The notes beneath the pieces were generated by a model. It did not search any database and had not been told where the DNA came from. It saw only the letters and a program-made list of their open reading frames with translations. Made by a program: the position numbers and the translations under genes. Shown here piece by piece: positions 12,350 through 24,299 of a stretch of DNA of 64,000 bases. The first letter of the stretch is position 1; each line of letters starts with the position of its first letter. This DNA comes from Corticium candelabrum. Taxonomy: Eukaryota > Porifera > Homoscleromorpha > Homosclerophorida > Plakinidae. The stretch spans positions 6,615,036 through 6,679,035 of the forward strand of contig NC_085087.1 of NCBI RefSeq assembly GCF_963422355.1, read 5' to 3'.

Positions 12350-14865
12350 GACTATTGGGCTAAAAATTCATGTAAGAACAAAAAGAGTTCTGTAGTAGCA
12401 TTACAAATGCAGAGATGCAGTAAATTTCCACCTTGTCTCAGATGGTTACACTGATTTACAAGCTGGATTTGTTGAATTTGTTGGATTCCAGTATTGTAAT
12501 CTACCATGGTCTCATTGTGTACTGGTACATTCAGTTTTGAAACTAAGGTGACACTTTTGCATAGAGGCATGAATTTACTAATGCTTAAATTCCCTTTTTG
12601 AGCTCTTCTTTCAGAGAAATTGCTGCACTTGAACAAAGTGATGTGCAAAATAAGTTCTGATTTAACTTAAAGATCACATAATAACCTGACTTAAATTTAC
12701 ATTAAATTTAATTACCACTATACCCTGCCATTATAGCTATGTGCTCTATCATGAAAGGGAATTGCTCACACAATACTAAATATGCTCTTAGCAAAGCTTG
12801 CTCAAAAACTTGACATGATCTGAGTCATCAGGCATGTACACAGAGAGTCTGTTAGGAAATCACGTTGAGCCTGAGCAAGAAGACATTGACTGGCAAGTGG
12901 TGCACAAATTTGTGTTACTTGTTCCCTTAGAAAATAGACATTAAATTAATTTGTTGTATGATTGGGTGTTAATTGGACCGTTGATGCTATATTTTTGTCA
13001 TAAAACACCACCAGCTCAACCAGCTTAGCACTGCAAATTTACCGTTATTGATGGTTTAACTAAAGGCTGAACTAGAGGGTAGTGCAACAGGTGCCCTTTT
13101 GAGACCAGCAGCACAAGGAGAAGCATCAACATCAAACAGTTAGGAATTTCTAGTTTCTTGATGGTGTTTGCACCAAATGGGTACAAGCTGGCAATCACAT
13201 TGGGTGACCAGCCAGTGGAAGGATCTTCATTCATACTGGTATTCAACTTTGTGAGACGTCCAAGCTAGACAAATTTTGGTGATTCAGTTGTCAGTATCAG
13301 TAATCAGTAATTGGTATAGATCTCAGATTTTGTTTCGTGACATCACATTCTCAGTACCCTATAGCTAAGTATGCCTAACCCTTTCAGAAACTCTGGATCC
13401 TGTTGACCGTCAGTAAACAGTAGGAAAACCTCATGCAAATACGACATAATCACTTAACACTGCAAATTTCTCTAAATTACAATTGCCTTCTATAACCCAT
13501 CAGTCGTCTATAATTGCTTCCGGATTCTTGCATATCTACCCTTTTAGTACTGCTTGACATTTTCGCATGTAGCACGTTCTGAAATCTCTTCTTACTAGTC
13601 TATTTCCAACATCTTCCCCCTGAGAGGCTCAAAATCGACACACTGCCATGTAGCAATATCACCAGGTTAAGCAGAAAAAGACGATTAACAAACTGGAACT
13701 ACTGTCTATACCATATGTGAATGGGTTGATAACCACATGACTTGTTGCTGCTGGCGCCTGACTTCCTTGTGGAGTGGCTGTCTTCCTTATGGACAGCTGG
13801 CTTCCTTGTTAAGCTGTCATGTAATGTCACTCAAACCACGAACTGTTTGTGGTTTCTAACACCAACATCAAATCACCTCTAACACTTATTCCAGTAAAAA
13901 GTGATGACCAGCAGTCCAAGTAATCATATAACAAATCACTTAGATTATGGCTGGTTTGGGTTATCACGGTAAATTGAGCTTGCCCTTGATCATTGGCCTC
14001 AGCTAATTATTGGCTATTTATTCTCCACAGACTCTTTGGTAATGTATAACTACAGTTGGAAGGAGTTATCAAGATAAATTACCAAGAGTCTGAGAGCTTC
14101 CCAAAAACAATTAGCCAAGGGGAATATATAGATTCTAAGAAGCTCCATAGCAGCTCTTTAAATTAGCTGACAGCAAGATCAACAAGACCAAACTTGTTTG
14201 TTTACTCTCCATTGTGAGAAGAAACTGCGAGTAAGTTACTACCACAAAACAGAATGGAACAAAGTTGTTTACAGAAAAAATGACATATTAGTGACTGCTA
14301 GCCAAAGCTCAGACCCAAGGACTTCCGATTTTAGCCTGTCTGTCGATCTCACCATTTAATCAATGGAGCAGGCATGCTGGAATTGGCAAGACTATATACT
14401 TTATATTTTATACTTATATTTATATTAGTGTGAATAATTCCAATTGATTAAATCAGAGTACTAAGTATAGAATTGCCAACACTCATGACACATCAACCAT
14501 ATAATCTAAATTTTAGGTAACGCATAGAAATCAGTCAAACTTGAAGAAACATTTGTAGCAAGAATTCTGCTCTTAAAATAGAAAACAAAATCTTTACAAA
14601 TAGTTGCAAATGTCCATAACTGTTACACTACAATGAAGATTAGTTTAGGTTTTCATCACTGAGTGTATATACACACTTCAGATGCATGAATTAAAGTACT
14701 CTTGAACTTGAAGGGGCAAAAAATTTGTCTATGGCTAACTGTTTAGCTTGTATTTGTCTGCAGAGTATTAAATTAATACAAGTGAATTATAGCTCTACTT
14801 AGTTCTATATTAAATTAGTGTCAAATTAATAAATAATCAATAAATGACTAACTCAGACCTTTCTA
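12350..14865. other. No gene recognised
   Basis: No domain-bearing ORF, repeat shared with the rest of the window, or convincing exon was found. The 98-codon minus ORF at 12352-12648 has no recognisable motif. Confidence 0.5.
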
Positions 14866-14870
14866 CTTAC

Positions 14871-14990
14871 CTCCCCGCTGTAAGAGAAATTGTGCTCTGC
14901 ATGCTTCCTGCTTGACAATATATTTGTTCACTGGTTACTTAGCACCAAATGTTCTAATAAGAGCTCTGCAGCTCAATGCAAGGTAATCTG
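14871..14990 (-). pseudogene. Remnant of an Ig-domain exon
   Basis: On the minus strand the last part of an Ig exon is recognisable: YCQAGSMQS then a GGGGAG|GTAAG donor, matching YCQAGN and the donor of the exon at 19007. Upstream the frame is broken by a stop and indels. The left part of the domain, with the first Cys and Trp, is missing. The intron flank TTTCTACTTACCTCCCC is shared with 18995-19010. Confidence 0.6.
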
Positions 14991-15069
14991 GGAACCTAAT
15001 ATTACATAACCACAACCAATATTATGTCCCGTATGTGGTAACTCCCATTACTGTACTTTGACAACTACA

Positions 15070-15780
15070 GGGCACTTTCACACACAGGCTTAACTTGGGT
15101 TAAATCGGATGAACTTTGGGTTAGACTCCAATTACCCCAGACGTGTGAACGCGAGTTTAGTAAACCCAAGTTACCCTGGGCAGAGCTGCCAACTCTCTCA
15201 CATTAAGCGGGAGACTCCCGCATTTGGGACTCTTCTCCTGCCTACCCGCATTTGGCATCAAATCTCTCATATTCTGACCATTGGTGGGCGTGCCTGTACT
15301 GTGTAACCATACCCTTAATTAGCTAAGCTAGTACATACTTGATATCCAGATATTAATGTCTCTGTGCCAGCCCCTCTCTCCATCCGGCTCTTTCATACTT
15401 GATTGGTCACAATCAGAGTCTCTGGGTCACAACATTGACATAAAAGGAGTCGGTCAGGCAAACTGTCCAAAAGTGGAAAAGGAAGAGGAGCTGGCTATCC
15501 TAGACTACCAAGGAGTTGCACATTGCTAGAAAACCGATCGAAGAAGGCCAGAGAATCTAAAACATCCAAACTAGCAGTGAGAATATTAATGTGTGTATAT
15601 ATATATATACCTCGTTCATGGATTTAGTCTAGGCTTATATCTCAATAAGAGGCAGTGTTTTACATTTGTTGCAGTTTGCTTATTTAATAAAGTTAAGTGT
15701 ACTGTAATTAATTAATTAATTATTTAATAGCTTCCACTCCAACCAAGCATACAAATATTTAAATTTTGATAATTGTATAT

Positions 15781-15857
<77 letters not shown>

Positions 15858-16318
15858 CATTTATTACATTATAAAATTTAATGATATTAATGCAATCGTA
15901 GGTGTGTCAAAGAATTTTAAAAATCCCGCATTCTTCCTGCGAACTCAGGCAGTTGATTCAGCTAGGTTGGCAGGTCTGCCTGAGTTATGACTGGGGTTAA
16001 ACAAACATGGGTTAAGCTAACCCTGGCTCCTGAGTAGGGTTAACCGGGTTAAAACGGGTTAGCAAAGACACGTCCTAATATACGCAAAAACACCCTTAGA
16101 ATCGATCGTGCTAAAATTCCAAATGGCTTCTCCTTCTCGTGTTCTGCTATCGGCGTTACTGCTTTCCTATTCTCAAGCAGAAACTTCAAGTAATCAATGT
16201 ATTCCCTCTACTCTAGATCTTCTGCATCTAATTACCAGAATTCTACAGGTGAACGTAAGTTGGGTAGAGTAGGGTTAGCATAACTCTACCCAAGTTAACC
16301 CTGTGTGTGAAAGCACCC
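15070..16318. mobile_element. E1 inverted-repeat DNA element, complete copy
   Basis: Left end GGGCACTTTCACACACAGG, right end GTGTGTGAAAGCACCC, with ACA directly flanking both sides. A related site at about 36300-36330 lacks the element and reads GACAACTACC then GTATTTAC, which supports insertion. Several internal GGGTTAA/TTAACCC motifs and two (TA)n tracts are present, with no transposase. PIF/Harbinger-type non-autonomous element is the likeliest class. Confidence 0.7.
15779..15852. repeat. (TA)n microsatellite
   Basis: A long TA run, interrupted once by TGTATA, inside E1. The ORF across it is an artefact. Confidence 0.9.
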
Positions 16319-17190
16319 ACAGACTATTTCCAAACATGTAAAACAACAGTCGCTTTGCACGATTTTAGACAGATTTTACAAGTAGTGTGCTTCAAAGAAA
16401 ATAGCGTCTAAATTTGTAATTCTTTGCAACAATCCTAATGTGGTTTTCAGAAGGCTCATAACTATGGAAGCAAGAGTGTAAACACAACTTCGGTTAACAG
16501 TTAATAGCCAATAACAAGAAAGCACAAATAAACTTTTTGGTGCACAAGAACAAGCTGCTCTACTTAGTGTTCCAAATATGGCAGACATAGTCATCATCTT
16601 GGCAACCCCACAAAATTTTCAGTTGTCAAAACGTTTAGGACTGTTACCATATATTTCATAAATATCAAACAGTGATACTAATTGTTCTGGTAAGTAAACG
16701 ATATCCCAGGACCCAGAGGCGCCACCCCAGCCCGACCTGAGCAATTTCACTATTCTACTCTACAGCATTAAAACAAAGACACTGGGTCTCTATGGCAACA
16801 TCACTGGAACAATTGGTCGTCACATGAACTCAGTTAGTTGTCAAATGACAACTTAACGACCACTTTTCGAACACTGCCTACTGTTCAGCGCTATACGCTT
16901 CTTAGTTTGAAAACAGTGTCCAAGTTGTGTCCAGACTAAGTCCTAATTTGTTAATAGTTGGTTTTATATGCCCTCATTTCATCATTTCAATACAATTATG
17001 CCTATCACCATCATTTAAAATCAATGATATAACATTCACGGGTAAACACATGTAATTTCCATGTATATTAGTTCTAATCTACGTCTCTTGTGAATGTGTA
17101 CAAGTCTGCTTTGATGAACTGCAAAACTATAATCAGAATCATCAATGTGTAACACTGCCACACAGGTATGAGAATCTAGAAAATTAATTA
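16319..17190. repeat. R1 composite repeat, copy 4 (left part)
   Basis: Matches 871-1765 and 41824-42640, beginning right after E1. No coding content is recognised. Confidence 0.75.
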
Positions 17191-17593
17191 TACCCTGTTC
17201 ACACACTGGCACTTAATTGTAACCAGACCAACATGCACTGGCCAGGATTGACTTGGTGTATTTGTTGTATGAACACAGGCTAAACCACGACAAGCAGTGC
17301 TGAGGTAGCCCACAAATTTTGTCAGACTGGTTTGTTTAGCAAACACAGCCAGCCTGTGCTGAAAACCGCTCATGTATATTATAGCATTAGAGCATGATGG
17401 AAACATGAAAGTGTGTATCTTGATTCGTGGGGCAAAACCAGCATACAAGTCCAAACAAAAAATAACAAGTTTGTGAAATTGGGTCCTTTGATGCAGTTCT
17501 TTTCAACATCATACATATTTCCACATTGTAAAGAAAACGCAAGCAGCTTGTTGCTGATTCAAAATCAAGGTAGTGCAAATATTTCTACGGTAC
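17191..17593. mobile_element. E2 element, truncated copy
   Basis: The left end TACCCTGTTCACAC is preserved, but similarity to other E2 copies stops near 17593 inside the element, where unrelated sequence (GGCCATGTTTCCACTAG) begins. The right inverted repeat is absent. Confidence 0.65.
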
Positions 17594-19000
17594 GGCCATG
17601 TTTCCACTAGCTGCACCTTAAACTAGCTGAAACGCATTTAAAAACTAAACAAGTTCAAGAAAGCGGCTGTTTCCACTAGGAACTAGCACATTCAGGTTGT
17701 GCAAAACAAACCATCTAGAAACACGCCTTAGCATGTGAGATAATATATGAAAAGAGCATGCTGCCAATGTTTCTGATGTGGTGTTGTTTGGATGCTGCTA
17801 CAAATGCAGCAACAACGTGGGAAAAGAGGCAACGTTTTAAGTGCCTGGGACAACTTCCTGTTGTCCCCGAAAGGGCTGCCAGAAAAAGCAAACAAAATTT
17901 GTTTCTTTCCTTAAAACCTAAAGCACTGCATAGATTCATCAAGACATTTCGCATGGATTCTTGTCGGATATGACTGATGAAAAGCTTTCGAGGCTAATTA
18001 CGCTCATGTTCCACGTGACTTTAATCATAAATAATTAGTGATGTGAACGCATGTGCGCTAATGATTGCCTAATCATTAAATTTTAGTCTGCTGATGTCAG
18101 TGTCAGGTGTGAACACACTCCAAGAGTTAGGACTATGTACTTGTGGTAACTGTTCATTCCTTTTGTGGTAAAAAAACCCATAAAGTATCACATCTCAAAT
18201 AGAAACAGCTGTGTATTTTTCTGCTTTAGTTTTATCATTGCATTAGATGGAGTCTCTTGATGCCACCCATAGCAGTTAAATGTTTAGAGATTAATGTCCC
18301 CCATATCTTGCAAAATTGTTGTGCTTCTGTAGTAATCCCAGCAAATGCAAGTTCGGTGGAATGACAACTAAGCTGTCTAGTCTTTGGCGCCAGAAATAGA
18401 GTACAGGGGAAAGTGTTCCCCTCTTTTCTCTTTCCATGCACACCCTGTCCCGTTTGTGCATGTAGACAGCTTACTGAAGGAATTATCTGTTTCTGGTTAA
18501 GGTGCAGCAAGGATTGCTAAATGGTATTATGGCTGTATTGCCTAATTAAATACTGATGAACTTACCTTGGTGTCCCCAACTGTGTAAACGGTATAAAAAC
18601 TGGTGGACATTTGTGGTTTATATGCAATTAGGAATAATGTGTTGTTCAATGAAAAGTGCTTTTGTGGTGTTTGTAGCAAGAACGAACTGAAGTCTATTGC
18701 TGATTTCGAGTTTCAGCTTGATGGAGAAAACCTTGCTTGCATGGAGTATATTAATTAACTATCTGGGTGTTGCTTTAGATATGACATTGCATGATAATAG
18801 TGTTGTAAAAAAAGATTAAAAGATAATATGAAGCAGTGAACTCTGCAGTTGCTATATTGAAGGAGACCTGTTCAAATGACAGTGTGTGGATGAAACTTAC
18901 AGATATTCACACTATTTCCTGTAGTGGCATGCATCTTTAAATACAAGTTATTTTGATGTTGTCAAATAAACAATCAGTGATATGACTAACAAAGCTTTCT
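17594..19000. other. Unique region, no gene recognised
   Basis: Overlapping ORFs of 70-91 codons occur on both strands (17715-17973, 18235-18510), but none carries a motif I recognise. GTTTCCACTAG occurs twice at the left edge (17600, 17668), hinting at an unidentified repeat end. Confidence 0.4.
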
Positions 19001-19006
19001 ACTTAC

Positions 19007-19303
19007 CTCCCCTTAGAAAGCCAAATTTAGTGCTGCTTATGTTTCCCGCTTGGCAGTATATTTGAAGAAATGTTATCCTGCTTGGTATATTGAGAAGCAG
19101 TTGTTGACTCATATCTATAGCACTGGCAGTGTCATTCAATGTCCTAATGCCATATAAAGCAGGATCCAATACAACACCATCAGCAAACACCCATGTGATG
19201 CTAGCTTTCTCATTGGTGACACATGTCACTGTCTTTGCAGGAAAGCCACTTGGAGGAATATACACGGTACCAGATGGAGCATGAAGGAAAATTATAGCAG
19301 CAT
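19007..19303 (-). CDS. Single Ig-domain exon (minus strand receptor fragment)
   Basis: The exon runs from acceptor TATAG| at 19304 to donor GGGGAG|GTAAGT at 19007. Its 297 nt are divisible by three and phase 1-1. It encodes an Ig-type sandwich: first Cys in TVTCVTNEKASITW with the core Trp ten residues later, and second Cys in IYCQAGN. A matching signal-peptide exon with phase-1 exit lies upstream at 21773-21821. No FN3 or membrane exon follows on this strand, so the gene is incomplete here or its remainder has been lost to repeats. It is more similar to the exon at 46277 than to the Ig exons of receptors A-D. Confidence 0.6.
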
Positions 19304-19309
19304 CTATAC

Positions 19310-20205
19310 AACAAACAAGTATATTGTTATCGTGTACTCATAAATACTCTAGTCTCTAGTGGTTGGAAACAGCAATTGGGAAGGTTGGTAGATGGTTGAG
19401 AAAGTTCTAACTGTCAATGTTCAGTTTTGGAAGCAGTACAGTGAGATGCAGTTTGCTACAGACACTTGCAGAATAAAGGAAAAGTCTTTTTTATTCAGTT
19501 GTCATAATAGATTGGAGTACACTAGACTTAAGTAAACAAGTGTTAGCTAGGGTAGTAATCAGACCTATATTAATCTTAAAAGATAGAAAACTGTCTTCCC
19601 AATGGTCGACACAGTAAATACAAAAGTTGTACAGTTAATGCATGCAAAAACAACAAACAGGTAAAAGAATGACAACTGCAGTAGCAGTTAATTAATGCCT
19701 TCCATCCCAGTATCTAAATTCATTTCAACCATAACTCATTATTAGGTAGCAAGATATGCAGGTTTGTCAACAGCTGATTTGAGTAGCAAGATACATAGCA
19801 AGCTCATTCATTAGCAAAGCAGGAAATGAACCACCACCGACAAAAACTAGCGTGCAGGCAAGAACATAATGATTTATCATGCCATGATTTGTCAAGCAAT
19901 TATCCAAGTGCCTGTCTTCCTATTTTAGTACCAACACAAAGGTACATGTTTATGACAAGGATATGTCTTGTACTACACCGTTTCGACAGTGAAAGTTTCT
20001 GCACAGCAGTGAACACAAAGTCTGCACTTGGCTTTGTGCATAGCTACTGAATGCAGAGGTAAGTTGCAGAAACACGGAAAGCTTCAACTGTACACTGCTT
20101 TCTTAAACGTAGCAACGTTAACAGTTTTAGTACAGTAAAGCATTAATTAGTAGAAACAACCACAAATTCCAACACCTGTTGCTGCAATTAGACATGTCAT
20201 TATTT
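19310..20205. other. Intron/intergenic, no gene recognised
   Basis: It would be intron if the leader at 21773 and the Ig exon at 19007 belong together. ORF 19826-20050 lacks recognisable features. Confidence 0.4.
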
Positions 20206-20416
20206 AGGGTGCATTTCTTTAGTCTCCATCAGCTATTCCGGTTAAGGTTGTAGATCTCTACCAGGTAAGGTAGCATTTCTTTATGTCTTCAACCAGAATC
20301 AGTGGAGCTCAACCAACCTCCTCTAGCTAATCCAGCCTAACCGTTGAAGACATAAAGAAAGTGATCCATAACCTCAACCAGATTGTAGCTGGTGGAGACT
20401 AAAGAAATGCGCCCCT
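20206..20416. mobile_element. Fold-back MITE, about 210 bp
   Basis: The left end GGGTGCATTTCTTTAGTCTC pairs with the right end GAGACTAAAGAAATGCGCCC, and an inner pair (CTTTATGTCTTCAAC / GTTGAAGACATAAAG) continues the fold-back. It has no coding capacity. Target duplication is not clear. Confidence 0.75.
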
Positions 20417-21772
20417 AGTCTTCTATCTACAGGCTACTCTAATTGCTTGCAAAATAACCAATTGTTACTCTGTCAACAATTTGTCAAAGTGTAACAGTAT
20501 GAACCGCTTGATACATGCATGGTGAATGTATGACAGCTAGCTTACAGTGCAAAATTCAACCTTAATCTTTTTATTGAATGCTTCACTCTTCACTGTATAA
20601 TCTCTTGACACTTGTTCAAGCGATTCCCAGCAACCAATCTGTTGCTAATAAATGGCTACAGTTAGAGCTCTCTAGGAGATTGTGGTTTGCAGCAGTGCAG
20701 TTTGGTTTCTGTATAAAAGAACGAAAAAACTATTCTTTAATAAAGTTTTATTGAAGCGGCTTATACAATAACCGTGGTAGATCCAAGTATGGTAGTTGTT
20801 GTATGCAAGTGACTGCTTGTTGGCTTAATGTTTCTAAGATGTGACATTATTTATTAGTAGGCATCTAGCTAGAGTTATACTAAGAGACAGCTAAGGTCAG
20901 ACTTTGTTAGGCTCGTGCAGATACCATTTTCACTCATGCATGCACAAATTGCGTGTAAGCAACATGTACGCAACACATGTACCCAATACATGCAACCTCA
21001 TTACGCAGCTAGTTGCACACAATGCTAGCGAAATGACCAATAGTTCTTCAAGTCCATGCAGCCCAAGACTGGACGGACACTCCTTACCTCAGTACCAGTA
21101 CATTCTGCTACTAGCGCAAATATGCTAACTAAAGTAGATCGTTATATTGAAAGGAGGCGGTGATAATGGAAAAGTACTACATTAATTAATTTTTAAAAAT
21201 CAGAAAATCATCATCAACGTTAATTTTCTAAACAGCATTAGTAAACAGTAATTTTTAAAGCGATCAGCTAGACAGTAAGCGTCAGTCGACCGCAGAAAGC
21301 TGTTTTTGTGCGTATACGTACTAATGAATAATTTTCTGTGAGAGAAGTCAAAAGAACGTGGGCGCGGGGCGGGACTTCCCTAGCTAACAGTCTGTTTGGA
21401 TTTCGTATCAATGCGACAGGTTGGTGCTAGAACTACCGTACACGACATCTATGTCGCAATCGCTAGACTAACTAGAGGCCACTGCCCGCCGTTCACAAAA
21501 AAAAAAAAAAAAAAAAAAAGGACCAGACGACGAAGTAAGCGAGTTTTGCCTCAAAGAACGACCTTTGGCGTCCAAAAGGCGGCTAGTGCAGCCCCTGGAT
21601 CTCAGTGGCTGAAGTTCAAGTCTCAGGCCGCCCCAATAACTATTATTCATTCATACTTGTGAGTCAAGAACAAAACGCCAGTACAGGTGTATACGTACCC
21701 AAAATGCATCCTGTTGCCTCCCAAAAGGAGCCGTGCCACCTAAACTGTAGTATATTTAACTAGACATCTAAC
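20417..21772. other. No gene recognised; poly(A) tract at about 21497-21519
   Basis: ORFs at 20904-21128 and 21396-21662 lack motifs. The A-run of about 23 bases could mark the tail of an old retroposed sequence, but no body is identifiable. Confidence 0.4.
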
Positions 21773-21821
21773 CTGAGACAGTGACTAGAACAACAGCAAC
21801 AAGTAGGCGAATCGGTACCAT
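21773..21821 (-). CDS. Signal-peptide exon (minus strand)
   Basis: Encodes MVPIRLLVAVVLVTVS and ends TCAG|GTTAGA in phase 1: one Arg, then a long hydrophobic run and a small-residue end. The orientation and phase fit the Ig exon at 19303-19007. The gap of 2.5 kb is longer than the 60-120 nt introns of receptors A-D, so the link is plausible but unproven. Confidence 0.45.
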
Positions 21822-22301
21822 CCCTCTTCAGGTCTTGACTTCAAATGAATTCGACTCACGTGATAGATATGTGTTACATGCTAAATGTGAAGAAAATGAA
21901 CAAACAGGGGCACTAATATTTGCAGGCAAGTCTACGCAAAGAGTTAGTGGACATGTCAAATGGTATGAAAACCACTAGTAGCCTGCCTGTGTACTGAAAC
22001 AACGACATGTTTAAGTTAATTATAGTAGGCTTAATTAATTAATTAATTAATTAATTAAAGAAAGCCATGAACCATAATGAGAAAGGCGACAAAACTACAC
22101 ATCATATAGAATGACATTGCATGCTCATGTAGAATGATCAATAGATGCCGTCAAATGCAAATTTGAAACGCAACATGCAGTGTCAATTTATTGTACACAG
22201 TACATAACCAATGCGTTTAATTAATTAATTAACAATAGTTTTTATTGATGATCAACAGCAATATCAAAGTACAGAAGCTATGCTCTGATCGACCATCTCC
22301 G

Positions 22302-22497
22302 ACAACCCACCTGAGCAACCCACCTGATCAACCCACCTGATCAACCCACCTGAGCAACCCACCTGAGCAACCCACCTGAGCAACCCACCTGAGCAACCCC
22401 CCTCCCCCGTAACCCAACCAACTCTGTAACCCAACTAACTCTGTAACCCAACCAACTCTGTGACCCAACCAACTCTGCAACCCAAGCAACCTCTGAA
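22302..22497. repeat. Compound minisatellite (13-bp then 17-bp units)
   Basis: About seven tandem units of CAACCCACCTGAG/T are followed, after a C-rich joint, by about five units of GTAACCCAACCAACTCT. The minus ORF across it (22341-22523) is a repeat artefact. Confidence 0.9.
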
Positions 22498-22559
22498 CAT
22501 AACCAACCCTGAATTAAATCCAACTAACCCATAACCCAACCAATCCAGACACTTATCGA

Positions 22560-23280
22560 CAAAGCAAACCAACGCTGATTTCTGTGTTCTTTTCAGATTC
22601 AACTGTTATACAGATCATATCAAATACAAGATTCCTAGAGGTCAAGGTCTAGACACAAACAGATGCTTTGGGGACTAGAAGCCATAATTTCCATTTGTGC
22701 TAAATTCTCAATCATGAGAGATTCAGATGCATGCTACAAAAGTAGCCAATACTCAAACATGTATACATAGCAGGAGCTCTAGGTTATGTTGCCCATAGCA
22801 CTATATTAAAAGTTGTACTTTGACATATAGACGAGAAGCAATATCGTAAAAAAAATCAATTCTTGCAAATTTTTCACTGAAACAAAGACAAAATAATACT
22901 TTCTTAGAAATATTACTAGTTCACAACAATCATCAAACAACAGATGTATCAAAAACCTAACCTAGCTTTATTTACCAACGTTTATATAAAACTATAACTA
23001 AAATCATCCCTCACTATTATTGCTGCAAAACTTGCATGAGTAGACTATCCGGGTACAAGACATGCATAGAACAGAAGTGTGTATTCTGTGTCCATATGTG
23101 CCACTGCACGAAGGTATACGGTATTCACCATTGCCGCTAGAGAGACTGGATCGAGTCTACATTCCCGCAGGTAAGTCTGCTTCTAATTTACTCGATCACT
23201 AATTAATATTTTATTTACCGACGTAGGTCTACTGCTGTATCCACTGTAATAGTTTTGCAAATGAATAGCGTTTGGTGAGT
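22560..23280. other. No gene recognised
   Basis: AT-rich sequence without counterpart in the second duplicated segment; no convincing exon. An isolated donor-like GCAG|GTAAGTC occurs at about 23170. Confidence 0.4.
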
Positions 23281-23439
23281 AGCGCTAGGAAGTTAGCTAT
23301 TTACTAAACTTTAATAATTAGTCCATTTCTAGCAACAGTTTTCTTCCTTTCTGAGCTGTACGTACACGTTCCGGATATTTCAGACAGTTCGGATTGGGGC
23401 ACTCGCGCCTACGCTACCGTCTAAGTGCCATTGCAATAC

Positions 23440-23503
23440 CTGTCGATGGTAGGACGAAGATCAGTGGTGTGCCCAGTAGACACTCTCGTTTGCAACGAAT
23501 CAT
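23440..23503 (-). CDS. Signal-peptide exon (minus strand), orphan
   Basis: Encodes MIRCKRECLLGTPLIFVLPS and leaves in phase 1 at ACAG|GTATTG. It is the duplicate of the leader at 47106-47175 but lacks six bases, so the hydrophobic core is shorter and includes Thr-Pro. Unlike its duplicate it has no Ig exon shortly downstream on the minus strand, because the duplication boundary lies about 150 bp away. Confidence 0.4.
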
Positions 23504-23998
23504 CGAAAGTACGAAACATACGTCATGAAACCAGTTATTGTGGGTGTGTCGTTACTGTTAATTAATGCACGTGTTGATTAGGGGGATGCGGTCTAAAATT
23601 TAGCGGCGACACGACGACTCACCGTTAAGAGTCTCTGCACCAGCCCCTCTCCCTCTTCGACTGTAATAATTTTCGACTGGAACTGCGTGGGGAGGGGCTG
23701 GCTGCGCGAGACTTATGCCGGTTTCTAGATCTGTGTACACATTTCTGGCAGAAGTGCAGCAGTAGTGCAGAGTCGTGGAGAATGACTTCAGTAACATGCC
23801 AGTAGGCTAGCTAGCTATGTAGGATTGTCGTCTAGTGCCATGTAGCTGCACTGGAAATGTAACATATTGTGAATCTAATTATCTGCACTAAATTCTGTGA
23901 CAGCAGCTACACATTCTCTCAACAGTGGAATGTCTTCATCTAGATGATCTCATTCTGACTTACGGTATTGTTTAATTAAACTGAATGTCTGCAGTGGC

Positions 23999-24291
23999 GT
24001 AACTAGGCATGAGGCAGCCAACTGCCTCGGTAAATAAAATGGGTGTGGCGTTGCAAAAATTTTGCTGGATGTATCAGTTAGTAGATAACAGAAAAGATCG
24101 GGCATTCTGCACGCGGTTACCGAACAGAAGAAGTCCTCTTTCACCACCGTTCTCGCACTTAGCTAGCGCATGTTCACGGCACATGAAGCACTTGCCACAC
24201 ACGTGACTGAGAAACCTAAAGGTTAATTAATTAATTTATATAAACTTGCCTCGGTAAAATTTTAAGGCTAGTTACGCCCTTGCTCTGTCAC
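23999..24291. mobile_element. hAT-like MITE, present in only one duplicate
   Basis: An insertion of about 290 bp relative to 47290-47310. Ends are CAGTGGCGTAACTAG and CTAGTTACGCCCTTG, inverted repeats of the CAGNGGCGTA type typical of hAT elements. Target duplication is not clean; the right flank shows CTCTGTCA where the empty site reads GTCTGTCA. Confidence 0.6.
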
Positions 24292-24299
24292 TGTTAACA

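Noticed and set aside
17715-17973. Harbinger-type nuclease N-terminus (LHRFIKTFRMDSC)
   Set aside because: Only a vague resemblance; no catalytic motif follows and the frame ends at once.
22341-22523. Repeat-rich minus ORF (Trp/Gly/Val/Ser rich)
   Set aside because: It is the minisatellite read on the other strand.
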